From: Symbiodinium natans
Taxonomy: Eukaryota; Sar; Dinophyceae; Suessiales; Symbiodiniaceae
NCBI GenBank assembly: GCA_905221605.1
Contig: CAJNDS010002453.1
Location: 250,001-314,000, forward strand
Direction of reading: 5' to 3'
Length of the DNA stretch: 64,000 bases
The notes below the pieces were generated by a model that was not told where the DNA came from, did not search any database, and worked only from the letters and a program-made list of their open reading frames with translations. Position 1 is the first letter of the stretch. Every line of letters begins with the position of its first letter. The translations under genes were made by a program, and so were the position numbers. Positions 41,101 to 53,100 of the stretch are shown here, one piece after another.

Positions 41101-44100
41101 GGTCTCTGGGGTTTGGCGAGGTCTGCCCGCATGGAGACAGACGTGCGGGTGACGTGCGTGGACCTCAATGGCAAGGACTGGGACAAGCAAACGGGCAGCG
41201 GCAACACTGACGACACCGCGGCTTTCTGGGCCTCCGTCGAGGGGGACCTGGCGCAGCGCTCTGCTGTGCTGGCAGCCCGGCTGGCACGGAGCTCCCTGAA
41301 AGCGCAAAGGCCACTGAGGCTCCACATGCCGCGCCGCGGCAGCTTGACGAATCTGCGCCCAGTGCCCCAGACGCCAAGCTGCAAAAGAGCTTCAGGCGGA
41401 AAAGCTTCAGGCTGAGGCTTCAGGGTTCGAGGCTTCAGGGTTCGTGGCTTCAGGCTGAGGGAGGGAGGTCTTTGTGGATCCTGATTCGAATCTTGTCGTG
41501 AGGACGAAGAGGCCCGTGGTGAACGATGGAGAGGTTGAAGTGCGTGTGGAAGCTATTGGCTTGAACTTCAGAGATGTTCTCAACGTGGCCAAGTTGCATT
41601 CGATGCTTCATGATGGGCCCCACAAAGACCCCCAACTGCTGCACGAGGCTTCCACCGACTTGCATTCCCAAATCTCATCTCAGGTCATGGGCATGTACCC
41701 CGGGGACCCGGGTGACCCAGGCGTGAGTCACGCACAATTCGCAGCAAGCAAAGATGTGTCAAGCTCCTTCACATGCAGAGACGGCGTGCGCGATATGTCC
41801 TTATGCAACAGGGCAGGTTCGCAAGCAGAGAAAATACAAGCTGGCGCCTGGCAGGCCTGGATTGCAGTGGAACTGTCAGGAGCCTAAGCATTGCCCAGTT
41901 GCGCGTTGGGTCCCGTGATGCATCCATGGCTGATCACGGCTGCATGGCTGCACCAAAGGTGGTGAACCTGAATATCAACGACAAGAAAGGCCTGATACAC
42001 AATTTCCGGCATGGCTCAGCTTGATTGGCCGCATGCTATCTGCATGATTGTTCAGGTGGCGGACTGCGCTGTGGAGACGACGCGTTTGGGATCGTCTGGG
42101 GCTGTCTCAAGACATACGTGTTGTCCCCGGTCGTTGCCGTGCTCATGAGGACAGGAGCTGTCTTGGCTGCTTGAGCACCGCAAGTTTGCCGCAACACAGC
42201 TGAGGCGAAGACCCCCTGGCAGCTGCTGGTGCCACGACCGGGTGCTTGGTCACCCGCAGCGGCCGCCGCGCTGCCAACGGTGTACACCACGGTGGATGTG
42301 GCCTTTGCGGAGTTGGCCAAGCTGAAGAAAGGGGAAAAGGCCGATGGGTGCCCGGGGCCGGGGCACTGTACGACAGTATAGTCACTATAGTCAGCAGAGT
42401 CGATATGGGTAAAGCTGGTGAAGCCAAGATGTCGGTTGTGCTTCTTGGTTCAGGTGCTCGTTCATGCTGCCACCGGTGGCGTGGGACTGGTTGCCGTGCA
42501 GTATGCCCAGCGCCTTGGAGCCGAGGCAAGGAGCGCAGAAACAAGACAGACTGTCGCAGGTTCTGGAAACGGGGTTTCTCAAGTTTCGCTTGGGCAGGTC
42601 TATGCAACGGCCGGTCGGGATGAGAAGCGCCAGTTCTTGCGAGATCTGGGCGTCAAGTTCATCACGTCATCGAGAAACGGCAGCTTCGCTGCAGCCTGCA
42701 GTTGTCTTCACTGTCTCCTGACAGTGTTTCTTGAAGGAAGCCAGCGTCTGACAGCCAGACACATGCTTGAAGCCCAGGAGAAGAGTTTGAGACAGAGATG
42801 AAGGGCTTCCTCAAGGCTCCGACCGGGCTCCGGCTCAGAGATGCGTGCGTATGCGTGCGTGGCTTTCCTTCTGTAGCAGCTCTTGCCTTCAGGGCTCCGA
42901 TGGGATCCATGTGGTGCTCAACTCACTCAGCCATGACAACTTCATTGGCCGAAGCCTGGGCCTCTTGGCGAAGGGCGGCCGTTTCGTGGAGATCGGCAAG
43001 CGTGATGTTTGGAGCGTGGAGGAGGCCCGGACACATGTTTCTGTTGTGTGATGCCGTTAGACGAGACGGGAGCCCGAGCTGAGTCGGTGAAAGGTGAAGA
43101 AGTTCCGGGCGGACGTGAAGTATCACCTTCTTGCCATCGACGGGGTGTGTGAGAATGAACCTGACCGCTACCAGGGCTTGCTCAAAAGACTCGAGAAAGA
43201 TCTGCGAGGTGGGAGGGGAAGGGCGAAGGGAGGGAAAGTGGGGCTCTCTCAGTGTCCTTGCTCGGCAGGCTCCTGGAAGCCCCTTCCGGCCCATGAGTTC
43301 GAAGGCCTGGAGAAGGGAGTGGAATCCCTACAGTTTCTGCAGCGGGCCCAGCACATTGGCAAAGTGGTGCTGAAAGTGCCGCCGCGGATGAAGCTGTCCC
43401 CCGAAGCCAGCTACGTGCTCTCGGGTGGCATGGGTGCCCTGGGCCTGATCACAGCCCAAGCGCTTGCAGAGGAGGGTGCCAAGAGCTTGCTGCTGCTTTC
43501 TCGCAGTGGTCGCCCGGGATCTGAAGTTGAGCAGCAGTGGAAGTGGCTGCAGCAGTCCAGCCTCCAAGCGTGCGCGTTGGCGTGCGACGTTGCTTCCGCA
43601 GCGGGCGCAGCCGAACTCAAGAAGAGGTTCAATTCTGCGGAGCCAACTGGCAAGGGGAAGAAGCCTGTGCGGGGCCTGCTCCATCTAGCAGGGGTGCTAG
43701 GCTTAGTTGCATTCCAGGCCACACCGCATGCTTCATTGTGCTGTGTTTGTGTTTGCACGCTGATGCAAATATTTAAACTTGTCTCAGATGGTCCTACAGA
43801 GTCATACGTTATGGCCGCTGCGTATGCTGAGGTGTTGGATGATGCCATGTTGCCCCAGCTGTCTCGTCAAAACCTCGAGCGGGCCTATGGCGCCAAGGTC
43901 GTGGGAGCAAAGACGCTTGGACGAGTATGTTGAAAGATGCCGAGTTGTTGAGAACATGTCTTCGCTGCTTCCACACCTGCTCCGTCATGTTTGGATTGGA
44001 GCAGAAGTATGCTTTGCAGGCACCTGCACAGCGCAGCTGATGGCCTCCCGCTGGACTTCTTTGTGCTGTACTCTTCCACTGCAGCCCTATTGGGTGCAGC

Positions 44101-47100
44101 AGGCCTGTGACGGTAGGCTGCCGAGCACCCCCCAGCTTCCCGCGCGCCGGCGTGAGGTCAAGGGAATTATGCTGCAGCCAACACGTGTCCGAAGCTCACC
44201 TCTCTGTGGGCGAGAAACCTCTGTTCAAGCACAGCTCGTGGAAGCAACGAAGCAACTTGACGCAAACACACGAAGCAACATCCGAGGCCTGGATGCCTTG
44301 GCACACCACTGGCGACTCAGCGGAGTGCCGGCCGGCAGCGTACAATGGGGTCCTTGGTTGGAGGTCGGCATGGCCGCAGCAGGCTTAGTTGCTTTGTCTT
44401 GGTACCATGGTTGCAATATCCCTCTTTGAACTCACAACTTCTCCTTGTGTTGCGGAGCTCCAGCTGGGCTGAGGCCCAGAACAACTCCTTCTCCAGGTTG
44501 AAAATCAATGGCATCAGCAATGAGCCATGGGCTCACACTTTGAACATGTCAGAGTATGTGAGAGTCTGTTGGATTCTGCAACAGCCATGGTTGTCGCACA
44601 GGCTGGGAATGTCGGTGCTGCCCACGGCTCGGCTTCACTCACTCCATCTCTTCATAAGACGCAACAGCCTCCTCGTTTTCTCTCTTTGTCTCTTTCTCTC
44701 TCTCTCTCGCTTTGTCTCATCCTGGTGCGAATCGCCGTGAGGTCCACGGCGCTGACCACGCCCCTGGCCGGCGGACGCCTGGGCTGCGCTCTGGTTCAGT
44801 GGGCTGGCTTCCTGAAGCAGCCCTCAGCTCGGTTCGGAAAAGATGAAAAGCCAGGAAGGTAAGAAAGGCCTCTGTAGGTCATGCCCTGAACTCTTCCCTG
44901 ACCTTCGGAAGGTTTCCCCGGGGAGCCCCGAGCTACTTCAAGGACTGAGGGGGGAAGCGGGGCAGGGGTGGAGCTGTCGCGCCCCACGGCAGAAGCAGGA
45001 CTTTCAGGGCTCGTCCGCGGTCCAGCGTGCCTCTGCCGACGCGCAGCAGGCGGGAAGGGAGAGCTTCAAAGGAAATCCATCCTAACGGTATGAAAATTTC
45101 TAAAGCCATCTAAGACTCCAAACCTCAAAGCCCTGGTGTTGGCGACTGTTGCCCAGGTGGCAGTTCTGAGCCCCGAAGCCGTCGGTGGATGGATCAGTGC
45201 TGTGGTGGCAACTTTTGAAACTTGCGCAAGTCTTTGGGGCATGTGGGAGCACGTGGGTATCGGAGCGCGGGACCTTGTGTCGGTCGATGCGCTTCAGGTT
45301 CTGTTGCTGCAGATGTCATTGGATCAGCTGTGGACATGGATGAGCCCCTGATGGCGGCTGGCATGGACTGACGCTTCTTCACTTGGGCCCATGTGCGTAG
45401 GCAGGGAGCAATCAGCCTGTTCCTGCCAGGACTCCTTGTCTTCCGTGGAATTCCGCAACCGTCTCACAGCTGAAGCCGGGGCGGGCATCAAGTTCCCGAA
45501 TCCGAGCTGAAGTATGTTGAGATTGCCCCATAGAACCCCCTGCATTGCATTCCTGGTTTCTTACTTCCCTATGAAGAACTAGCCTCTCTTTTGTGAAACC
45601 CGAGGAACACGCTCATGTTCGACCACCCCACGCTGCGTGCCATCGCCGATCTGGTGCAGTCCCAGATTCAGCCCGAATCGCCAGCTGTCTCGGCTACTCC
45701 CGAAGCCAAAGCCATCGTGCGATCAGGATCGTTTCTCACATTACTCCTCCTTGCCGGCATGGGTGATCTGCATATTCGCCCCGCGCAGGAAGTTACACGG
45801 TGGCCGTCAAGGGGCTCTCGGCCTTCTTTCCAGGGGGCCCCGAGGGTTTGGAATCCTGCTGGGCCCGTTGGCTCCAGCGCCAGGATGCAATCACAGCCAG
45901 GGCCCCAGGAAGGCCCTAAATAACCCAGGTCAAAATCTGTAGCGGTGACCTTGATCTGGCTGAAAAATGTGCTGTCTGGACAAGGAGATTCCGTTCTCAC
46001 GCTTTGATCTCCAAGAAGTTTTTGATCAAGACATGGAGGCGCGCCTGAGCAGCGCGACGTGTGGAGCGTGGCATCTCGGGGCCCCTGAAAGAAGCGCGTT
46101 GCAGGCACTGGGGAACGTGATGTACGCCCGCCATGGTGGCTTTGTGGAGGGCGCGGAGTTCTTCGATCCGGGCTTCTTTGGCATGTCCGCAGCAGAGGCC
46201 AAGACAATCGATCCACAGCAGCGACTTGCTTGCGAATTAGCCGCTGCTGTCGGCAAAATCCTCAAACCCAGCTCCCAAACTGTGCTAGGATCGGCAACAT
46301 GCGATAGCAAAAGTGTGTACGCATTTTGCAAAGCTGCATAACCTCTGCATTTTTTCTGTTGAGAGCGCTTTGAGGAGACTGGCCCTGGAGATGTCCTATG
46401 CAGCCTGCCACCATGCGGGCCGTGCAAAGCAATCCCTTTTGGGATCCGACACCGGTGTCTTCGTAGGACAGTGTTCTGCAAACACATGCAAAATTCTCTG
46501 CATATGCTGAGTGTGCACTGGAAGAGGTCCCGGAAGCCGTTCTTCCGATGGCTTAGTCGGATTGTGCTGTATCTGCTAGCCTCTGAAGACAAAAGCGTCT
46601 CACGAGAATCTCTGTCACAGGACAGTGCAACAACGATTGGGCCAAGTTCTCCAGGGAGCGTGCAGCGAATCCCTACACAGGTCCCGGTACGCATGCATCC
46701 ATCTCTTCGAACCGAATTTCTTACAGCCTCGGGCTGAGGGGTGCCAGTGCATCTGTTGACACGGCCTGCTCCTCATCTCTGGTTGCTCTCGACATTGCCT
46801 GCCAAAAGCTGGGCCTGGGCATGCTGGCGGCCTTGATGACGGGCGTGCAGCTGAACTTGATATCCGAGCCCTTTGTGGCCTTCTCAAAAGCCCGCATGCT
46901 GGCGCCAGATGGTCGCTGCAAGACCTTCGATGCGTCCGCCAATGGCTACGTGCGAGGAGAGGGCTGTGGCTCGGCTTTGCTGCAGATTGCGGGCGCAGAG
47001 GACTCGGCTTCCTTGCCTGCCATAGCCTCAACGTCGACGAACCAGGATGGGCGAAGCTCCACTCTGACAGCTCCCAATGGTCCGGCGCAGCAGGATGCCA

Positions 47101-50100
47101 TCCGCAAGGTGTCTCGTCGAGCGGTTTAAAGGCTCAGCGTGAAACTCGTTCCTTACCCTGTGCACTACACCAGTAAGCTCGTGCATGTGCCCAGCCATCG
47201 CAAGAAGCAGAGTGTACCCGCAGCAGCGTAGGCCTAACAGTTTTCCATGATGAATATGCATGACGCGCATGTCACGTGTTCGGTGGATGCTGTCCCCCAC
47301 CCCCCAGCCCCCAAGGCTTTGTCAGCGGCAGAGCTGCTTGGATCACAGATCAACTTGGTCGAGTGCCATGGTACGGGCACTGCTCTTGGCGATCCCATCG
47401 AGACTGGCGCGTTGAAGGCTGTATTGGCCCAGGGGCGTTCGATGCCTGTGCAGCTAGCCACGGTGAAGACCAACATCGGATTCTCGGACCATGTGAATGT
47501 TGCCCTGCTGAAGCTCCAATCCCGTCTAACTCTGAGCCCTCGAAGTGGAACCCCCATACTGAGGACACTTGGAGGGAGCGGCGGGCGCAGCAGGACTGGT
47601 GAAAAGTCTGCTCGCCTTGCAGCGTAGTGCCAAGCCTCAGTCACGGGCGCAAGCGTGGCACCGTTTACCAGGCCATGAGAAGCAAGTGAACTGCATTTTT
47701 GCCCAAGGCACGGTTCCTCCCAATGTCCACTTTGCCAAGTTGAACCCCACGATCGACCTCGAGGAGAGAGCATTCTACATCCTTGAGTACAGCTTGTTCA
47801 TGACATGCACTTGCGTGGCAACCTTTCCTGCTAGAATCACAAACGAATTTTGTGAAGTGAATGCCACACCTCGAGGATTTCGCCGCTGAGATTCCAACGG
47901 TTGCGCAGCCTCTGCAGGGAGAGAAGCTTACATCAGGCAGCGAGCTAGACGGAGGGTGCTGTTCTTTTCTATCTTTTCTGCAGTGCGGCGACGGAACCAT
48001 ATGTTCTAATGAAGCGGAGTCGGCAGGGTGTACGACGCAGTGCCTTTGCCAGGCCTTTCCTCCTTTGGTTTTGGAGGCAGCTCGGAGAGAACGGGCAGCT
48101 GCTGCGTGTGTCAGCTCTGCCTCAAACCTCAAGCCCTTTCTGACTACGCGAGTTGCGGCAACAGGCACCAATGCCCACGTGATCATGAAGCACACGCCTT
48201 CCGATGGAGTCCCGAAGGCGAACGTCAGAGATGGTGCAGCAGTCCCTAAGCCGTGAACCCTAGACTGATCCTAAACCGCCCAAGCCGTTGAGTTCATCAA
48301 ACCCAAATACTTCATATAAACCCCTTTTGCCCTCAACTATAAACCACTGCGGAGGCGAAGACTGCGTCCAAGAAGCGAGTGGCATTCCTCTTCACGGGTC
48401 AGGGCTCCCAACGCGTTGGCATGGGCCAGGACCTCTACTCCTCCGAGGACAGACTTTTTTTCGTGGCTTTGGACTCGGGTTCAAGGCTTCGGTTCAAGAG
48501 ATTTGTGAGGGTTGAAGGTTGCTTGCGCGTTCCACCAGATGACTTGAGACGATTCAGGAGTCCTTCCGGTCTGCATTGGATGTTTGCGCAGAGCTGCTGG
48601 ATCCGCTGCTTGAGAAGCCGCTTCTGGATGTGCTCTTCAAGGCCTCGGGTTTAGGGCCTTTGCGGTTCAGGGTCCTTGTCGCCCAGTGCCTCAAGCAGCC
48701 TCAGGCCGAGAACCGCAGTTTGCTGGACCTCACCAAGTGCGCTCTGTTTGGCCCTGTTTTTGATGAGATCCAAGCTGCTGGGACATGGAGCATGGAGAGG
48801 TACTCGCAGCCAGCGATCTTTGCCATTGAGTATGCGCTCTCGGAGCGACGGGTCGATGGTGAGTCCGTGTAGCGAGAGCACGTAGACTCTGGAGGGCAAC
48901 TTCACGAAATTCTCGTAGATTCTCTCAGACTTGTGGATTAACTTTATCAGATTACCGTATCTTCTCTTGGACTTATGGAGGGAAGAGGTGTATGGAGCAA
49001 GTTGCACGTCGAATGTTTTTTTTGGCCTGCTACTTGTCACCATGGACAACTTCCTCGTCTTTTCATCCCCATGCAAGTAGCCGGAAGCTTGTTTTTGTTC
49101 CCCCTAAAAAATCGCCATGAGCAAAAACAGCCGCGCTCAGCGAACTCTTTTCAGGTGTTCATGCTCAGCCCTGTCCGCGCATGCATGGGTGTGCTTTCAA
49201 CATTGCATGTGTGGTGTGCGCACGAACGCTGACATAGACTCTTTTTAAAGTTACAAGCAGTTTTTCCGCGCCGTGCAAAGTTTCGAACTGGAATCTGAGC
49301 CACGTTTGTACTGGAGGAGATGTGGAAGGCCATGGGCATCGAGCCGTGTGCTGTTCTTGGCCACAGCGTGGGCCACGTGGCAGCATTGCCCTTGGGCTCT
49401 GCATTGTCTTGGGCACTGCACCCGGAACCCGCACACCAGGTGAGTATGCAGCGGCCGTCACTGCGGGTGTCCTTGAGCTGGAGGATGCGGCACGTCTTGT
49501 GGCAGAGCGGGGGCGCCTGATAGCGGAGCTCTGCGAGGGCAACGTTGGCGGCATGACAGCCTGCTGCTTGCCTGTTCAAGAACCAGCTGTGCTACTTGTA
49601 GCTAGCCCATTGCTAGCTTGTCTTGTTCTTGTCGCTTCATCACATCATTTTGCAACGTTCTTGTTTCCACTTTCGCATGCCCCGATTGCGAGGCTTTGCT
49701 CCTGAAGCCGACGCGCGGTTGCGCTTCAGTCATGTGCCATTGCTGGGGTCGTCGAGGGATCGGTGGGCAGGAGAGCTAATGCAACCAAGGACGTCCTCCA
49801 AGTCCTGTCCGGGCTGCCCGCCAATGAACGCAAGGAGGTCTCAGTGGCCGCGGTGAATGGACCGAAGATGACAGTAATTTCAGGCAGTGTCTGCAGTTGC
49901 GCACGTACAATACGCCCCGTGCCCCTCCACAGCTGTCCGCAGGGCGCAAGGACTTGGTGAAGCAAGTGGTTCAGAGCACCGGTGCGGGAAACAAGGACCC
50001 CGAGCCTGTGCACCCGTGCTGGACACCGAAGAGTGAGCGTATCTGTCCCCCTCTTTAAGAAGCAGTATGCTTGGCGCTTGAGCCATGCCGACCTTGCGTG

Positions 50101-53100
50101 TCAAGTATGCAGTGTATGCCTATGTGCCTCACGACCCGCGCCTTCGCAGGAGCTGAACGTCTCCCATGCTTTCCATTCTCCACTGATGGAGCCCATGCTC
50201 GAGAGTTTCCGAACTGAGGCGGGCAGAGTTCACAACCGAAGATCCCGAAAGCCGAATCCATTCACTCTACAGACCGGAGGCCCCGTAGCCCCTAGTAATA
50301 CCCTCCGTGGCTTCACCTTTATAAAGTTTAGGGGGCATGACGCCCAGGTCTCATCAGCCAAGCTCTCGGCTCCCAAAGTGCGCTTCTTCTCCACCGTGAC
50401 GGGCAAGGAGGAGAGTGACCTCTTCACGGGCCCTGACTACTGGGTCCGGCATGTGTCGCAGGCGGTGAGGTTTGCGGATGGCATGGCTGCCCTGGAAGCC
50501 CTGAGCCAGGGAGCCCCCGAAGCCTACCTGGAGGTTTGGGGCAGTGTTGCAATAGCATTAATAGCATCTAACTATTGGTTTGAGGTTACTAGGGTTTGCG
50601 TGTAGGGGCTGGAAACTGACGCCAGCTTGCATGCCCGAAGATCCCCGAAGTATGTACCGCTGCTACCTCGGTTTCACTATGCAGAGAGCTGTGCCTGGAG
50701 GTTGGCCCGGAGCCGACGCTGGTGAAGATGGGAAAACGCTGCGCCTCTGGCCCTGCGGCCAGCAAGGAGTGGCCCTGGCTGCATTCCATCGAGCCTGGGC
50801 AGGCCGACCACAACGGAGTGGCGCGCATGAGTATGAAGTGCTTGGGGTTCAGAAGAGATTGTAGGAGGATCGCAGGAACGGGCTTCGAGTGTTGCTCTGG
50901 AACAAGTCATGCGCTTTCAAAGTCCACAGAAGCTATCAAAAGCACCTGAAGGGTTTAGGGTTTGGGCTGCAGCATTTTAGGTGTCACAGGGTTTTATAGC
51001 TTCAAAGGGTGGGAGTGGAGTCCCCACGTCTCCCCGGACAGGCCGAGGGCAGCACGGTTGCGTCTGCGCTCTCGCAGCTACAGGGGGCGCTTCCGGCCCT
51101 CCAGTACAAGAGGCAACCCTTCCCATGGCGGGACGCAGGCCCCCGGCTCCTGAGGCGCCGCAGCGAAGGTCCCAACGAAGTGCTCTTTGACTGCCCAGTC
51201 CGCGGCGATGTCTTTCAGGTGGGATTTGTGCCAGAAACAAGTGGCAAAAGCATGGGTTCATTGCACGCATGAACCGTTACCATCAGGTGTCAGCCGAGCA
51301 CGTTGTGTACAATGAGATTGTTATCCCGGGTGTCGTCTTTGTGGAGATGGCCATGGAGGCTGCCAGGGCACACCTTGGACCAGAGGCCCAGCTGCGGGAC
51401 ATCCAGATGGTCTGGCCATTCGTGGTGCCCAAAGATGGGGACACGGACAGCAAGCAGATGATGATGCGCTTGGCCATCATCGGCAACAAGCGCTTCGAGC
51501 TCCGCAGCCAAGGCCCTGGTGATGATGCTTGGACCGTTCACTGTGAAGGACGGGTCGAGGCAGTCGGAGGCGGGTCGAAGGCGGCAGCAAGCATCGACCC
51601 GGAGCAGACGCTCTCAGCTTGTGCCGCGAGGTGCCCAGAGAAGGTGGACCCGGCCAAGTTGTATCCCCTGGTGGACAGCACAGGCCTTTGGCTGGGGCCA
51701 AAGTTCCAAGTGTGCCACGACATGTGTCGCAATCCAGATGAGATCTCCTGCCGCATGCAGCTCCACTCGGATGTGCCCAACCAGGGCTACATCATCCACC
51801 CGTCACTCTTTGATGGCACTATCCACGCGGTTTGCGCCACGATGTTCGATCAGGATCCGCCCTTCCTGAAGATCTTCGCCGGTGTCGGCAAGGTCACCGT
51901 TGTGGCCAATGAGGCGCCCAAGGACCAGCCAGTCGTCCTGCACCTGCGCATTGACGAGAAGACCGACCAGCAGCAAATCTTCACCTGCCAGGTGTTTAGT
52001 GAGGCCGGGTCCCTGCTGTGGAAGTTGGAGGACGTGATCTTCCGCAAGGTCCTCCCGGAGCAGATTCAGAAGGCGCTGGCGGCCACGAAGGCTAAGGATG
52101 CGGTGAGCTTCTTCGAGACTCGGTGGAAGCAGCCTCCCGAGGAGGCGATGGACTCCGAGGCCGGGCTCCTGCCCTCGGCAAACGCCGAGGGCCGCTGGCT
52201 CTTCCAAGCTGAGGCCTCCCTGCTGGAGGTGGGGGGGCTGTGTAGGGCTTGTCGAAGTCTTGGGCTGCTTTTGGGCTAGTTTTCCAGTGCCGGGGCTGGG
52301 TGAGAAAGAGGACAAAAGATCGAGGGACTTCAGGGTATCCGAGCATCGAGACCATCTCCCGCTCAGGTCCTGAAAAAGGAGCTGGGCCAACAGCATGCGT
52401 ACATCACCTCCTCGTCCGAGAACGACCTTGAGTACGAGAAGCTGACGCGCATCGTCTACATTCCCTCGGAGAAAGACACTCCCATCGACGTGCTGCACAA
52501 TGGTCTGAGTCTCATCCAGAAGGCCCTGCAAGTGGGCGATGCTGCCCCGGAAGTCTGGTTCGTTCTCCGAGCCACCCAGGCGCGGGTGTGTGAAGGGTGC
52601 CCGTGCCCAGCCAAGCTCCAAAAGGCCCTAAACTTCAAGAAAAGCCTAAGAACCCCTCCAACAACCCTAAGCCCTAAACCCTAAAGCCCTAAAATCCTAA
52701 AGCCCTGAAACCCTAGAGCCCCGAAACCCCAAATCCCCAACTTCCCTAACTTCTCAAGCCCTCAGAGGCCATGGAGGCCTCGGACTTGAAGGGTTCGGGC
52801 CTCCCCCTGCATGCCGGGCTCTGGGGCCTGGCGCGGTGCCTGCGCCTGGAGTCCCCGGGCTCACTGGCGGGCTGCGTGGACCTTGGCCCGCTCAAGAAGC
52901 CGAGCCCAAAGGACATCCTGGCCAGGCCGGGAACTTCAGGGGGGTTTGGGAGGTTAAGGGGTGCGGTGGCGAGGGAGGAGAATGGTGCACACTGATTTTT
53001 TGCTGGTTTTAGGGGATCTCTGTGCGCGTCATGGTTTTTCAATATCGGCGAGTGAAACTTGCATGAATATGTCTTATCGAGTGAGTCTCACCAGAGGTTA

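Noticed and set aside
47470-47485. Loss of the KS2 catalytic His (KTNIGF)
   Set aside because: The Phe comes from reading into an intron; splicing 47479-47563 gives KTNIGHLEG.
51803-52621. 272-codon minus-strand ORF opposite DH2
   Set aside because: Shadow of the GC-rich DH2/psiKR2 exon; no motif of its own.
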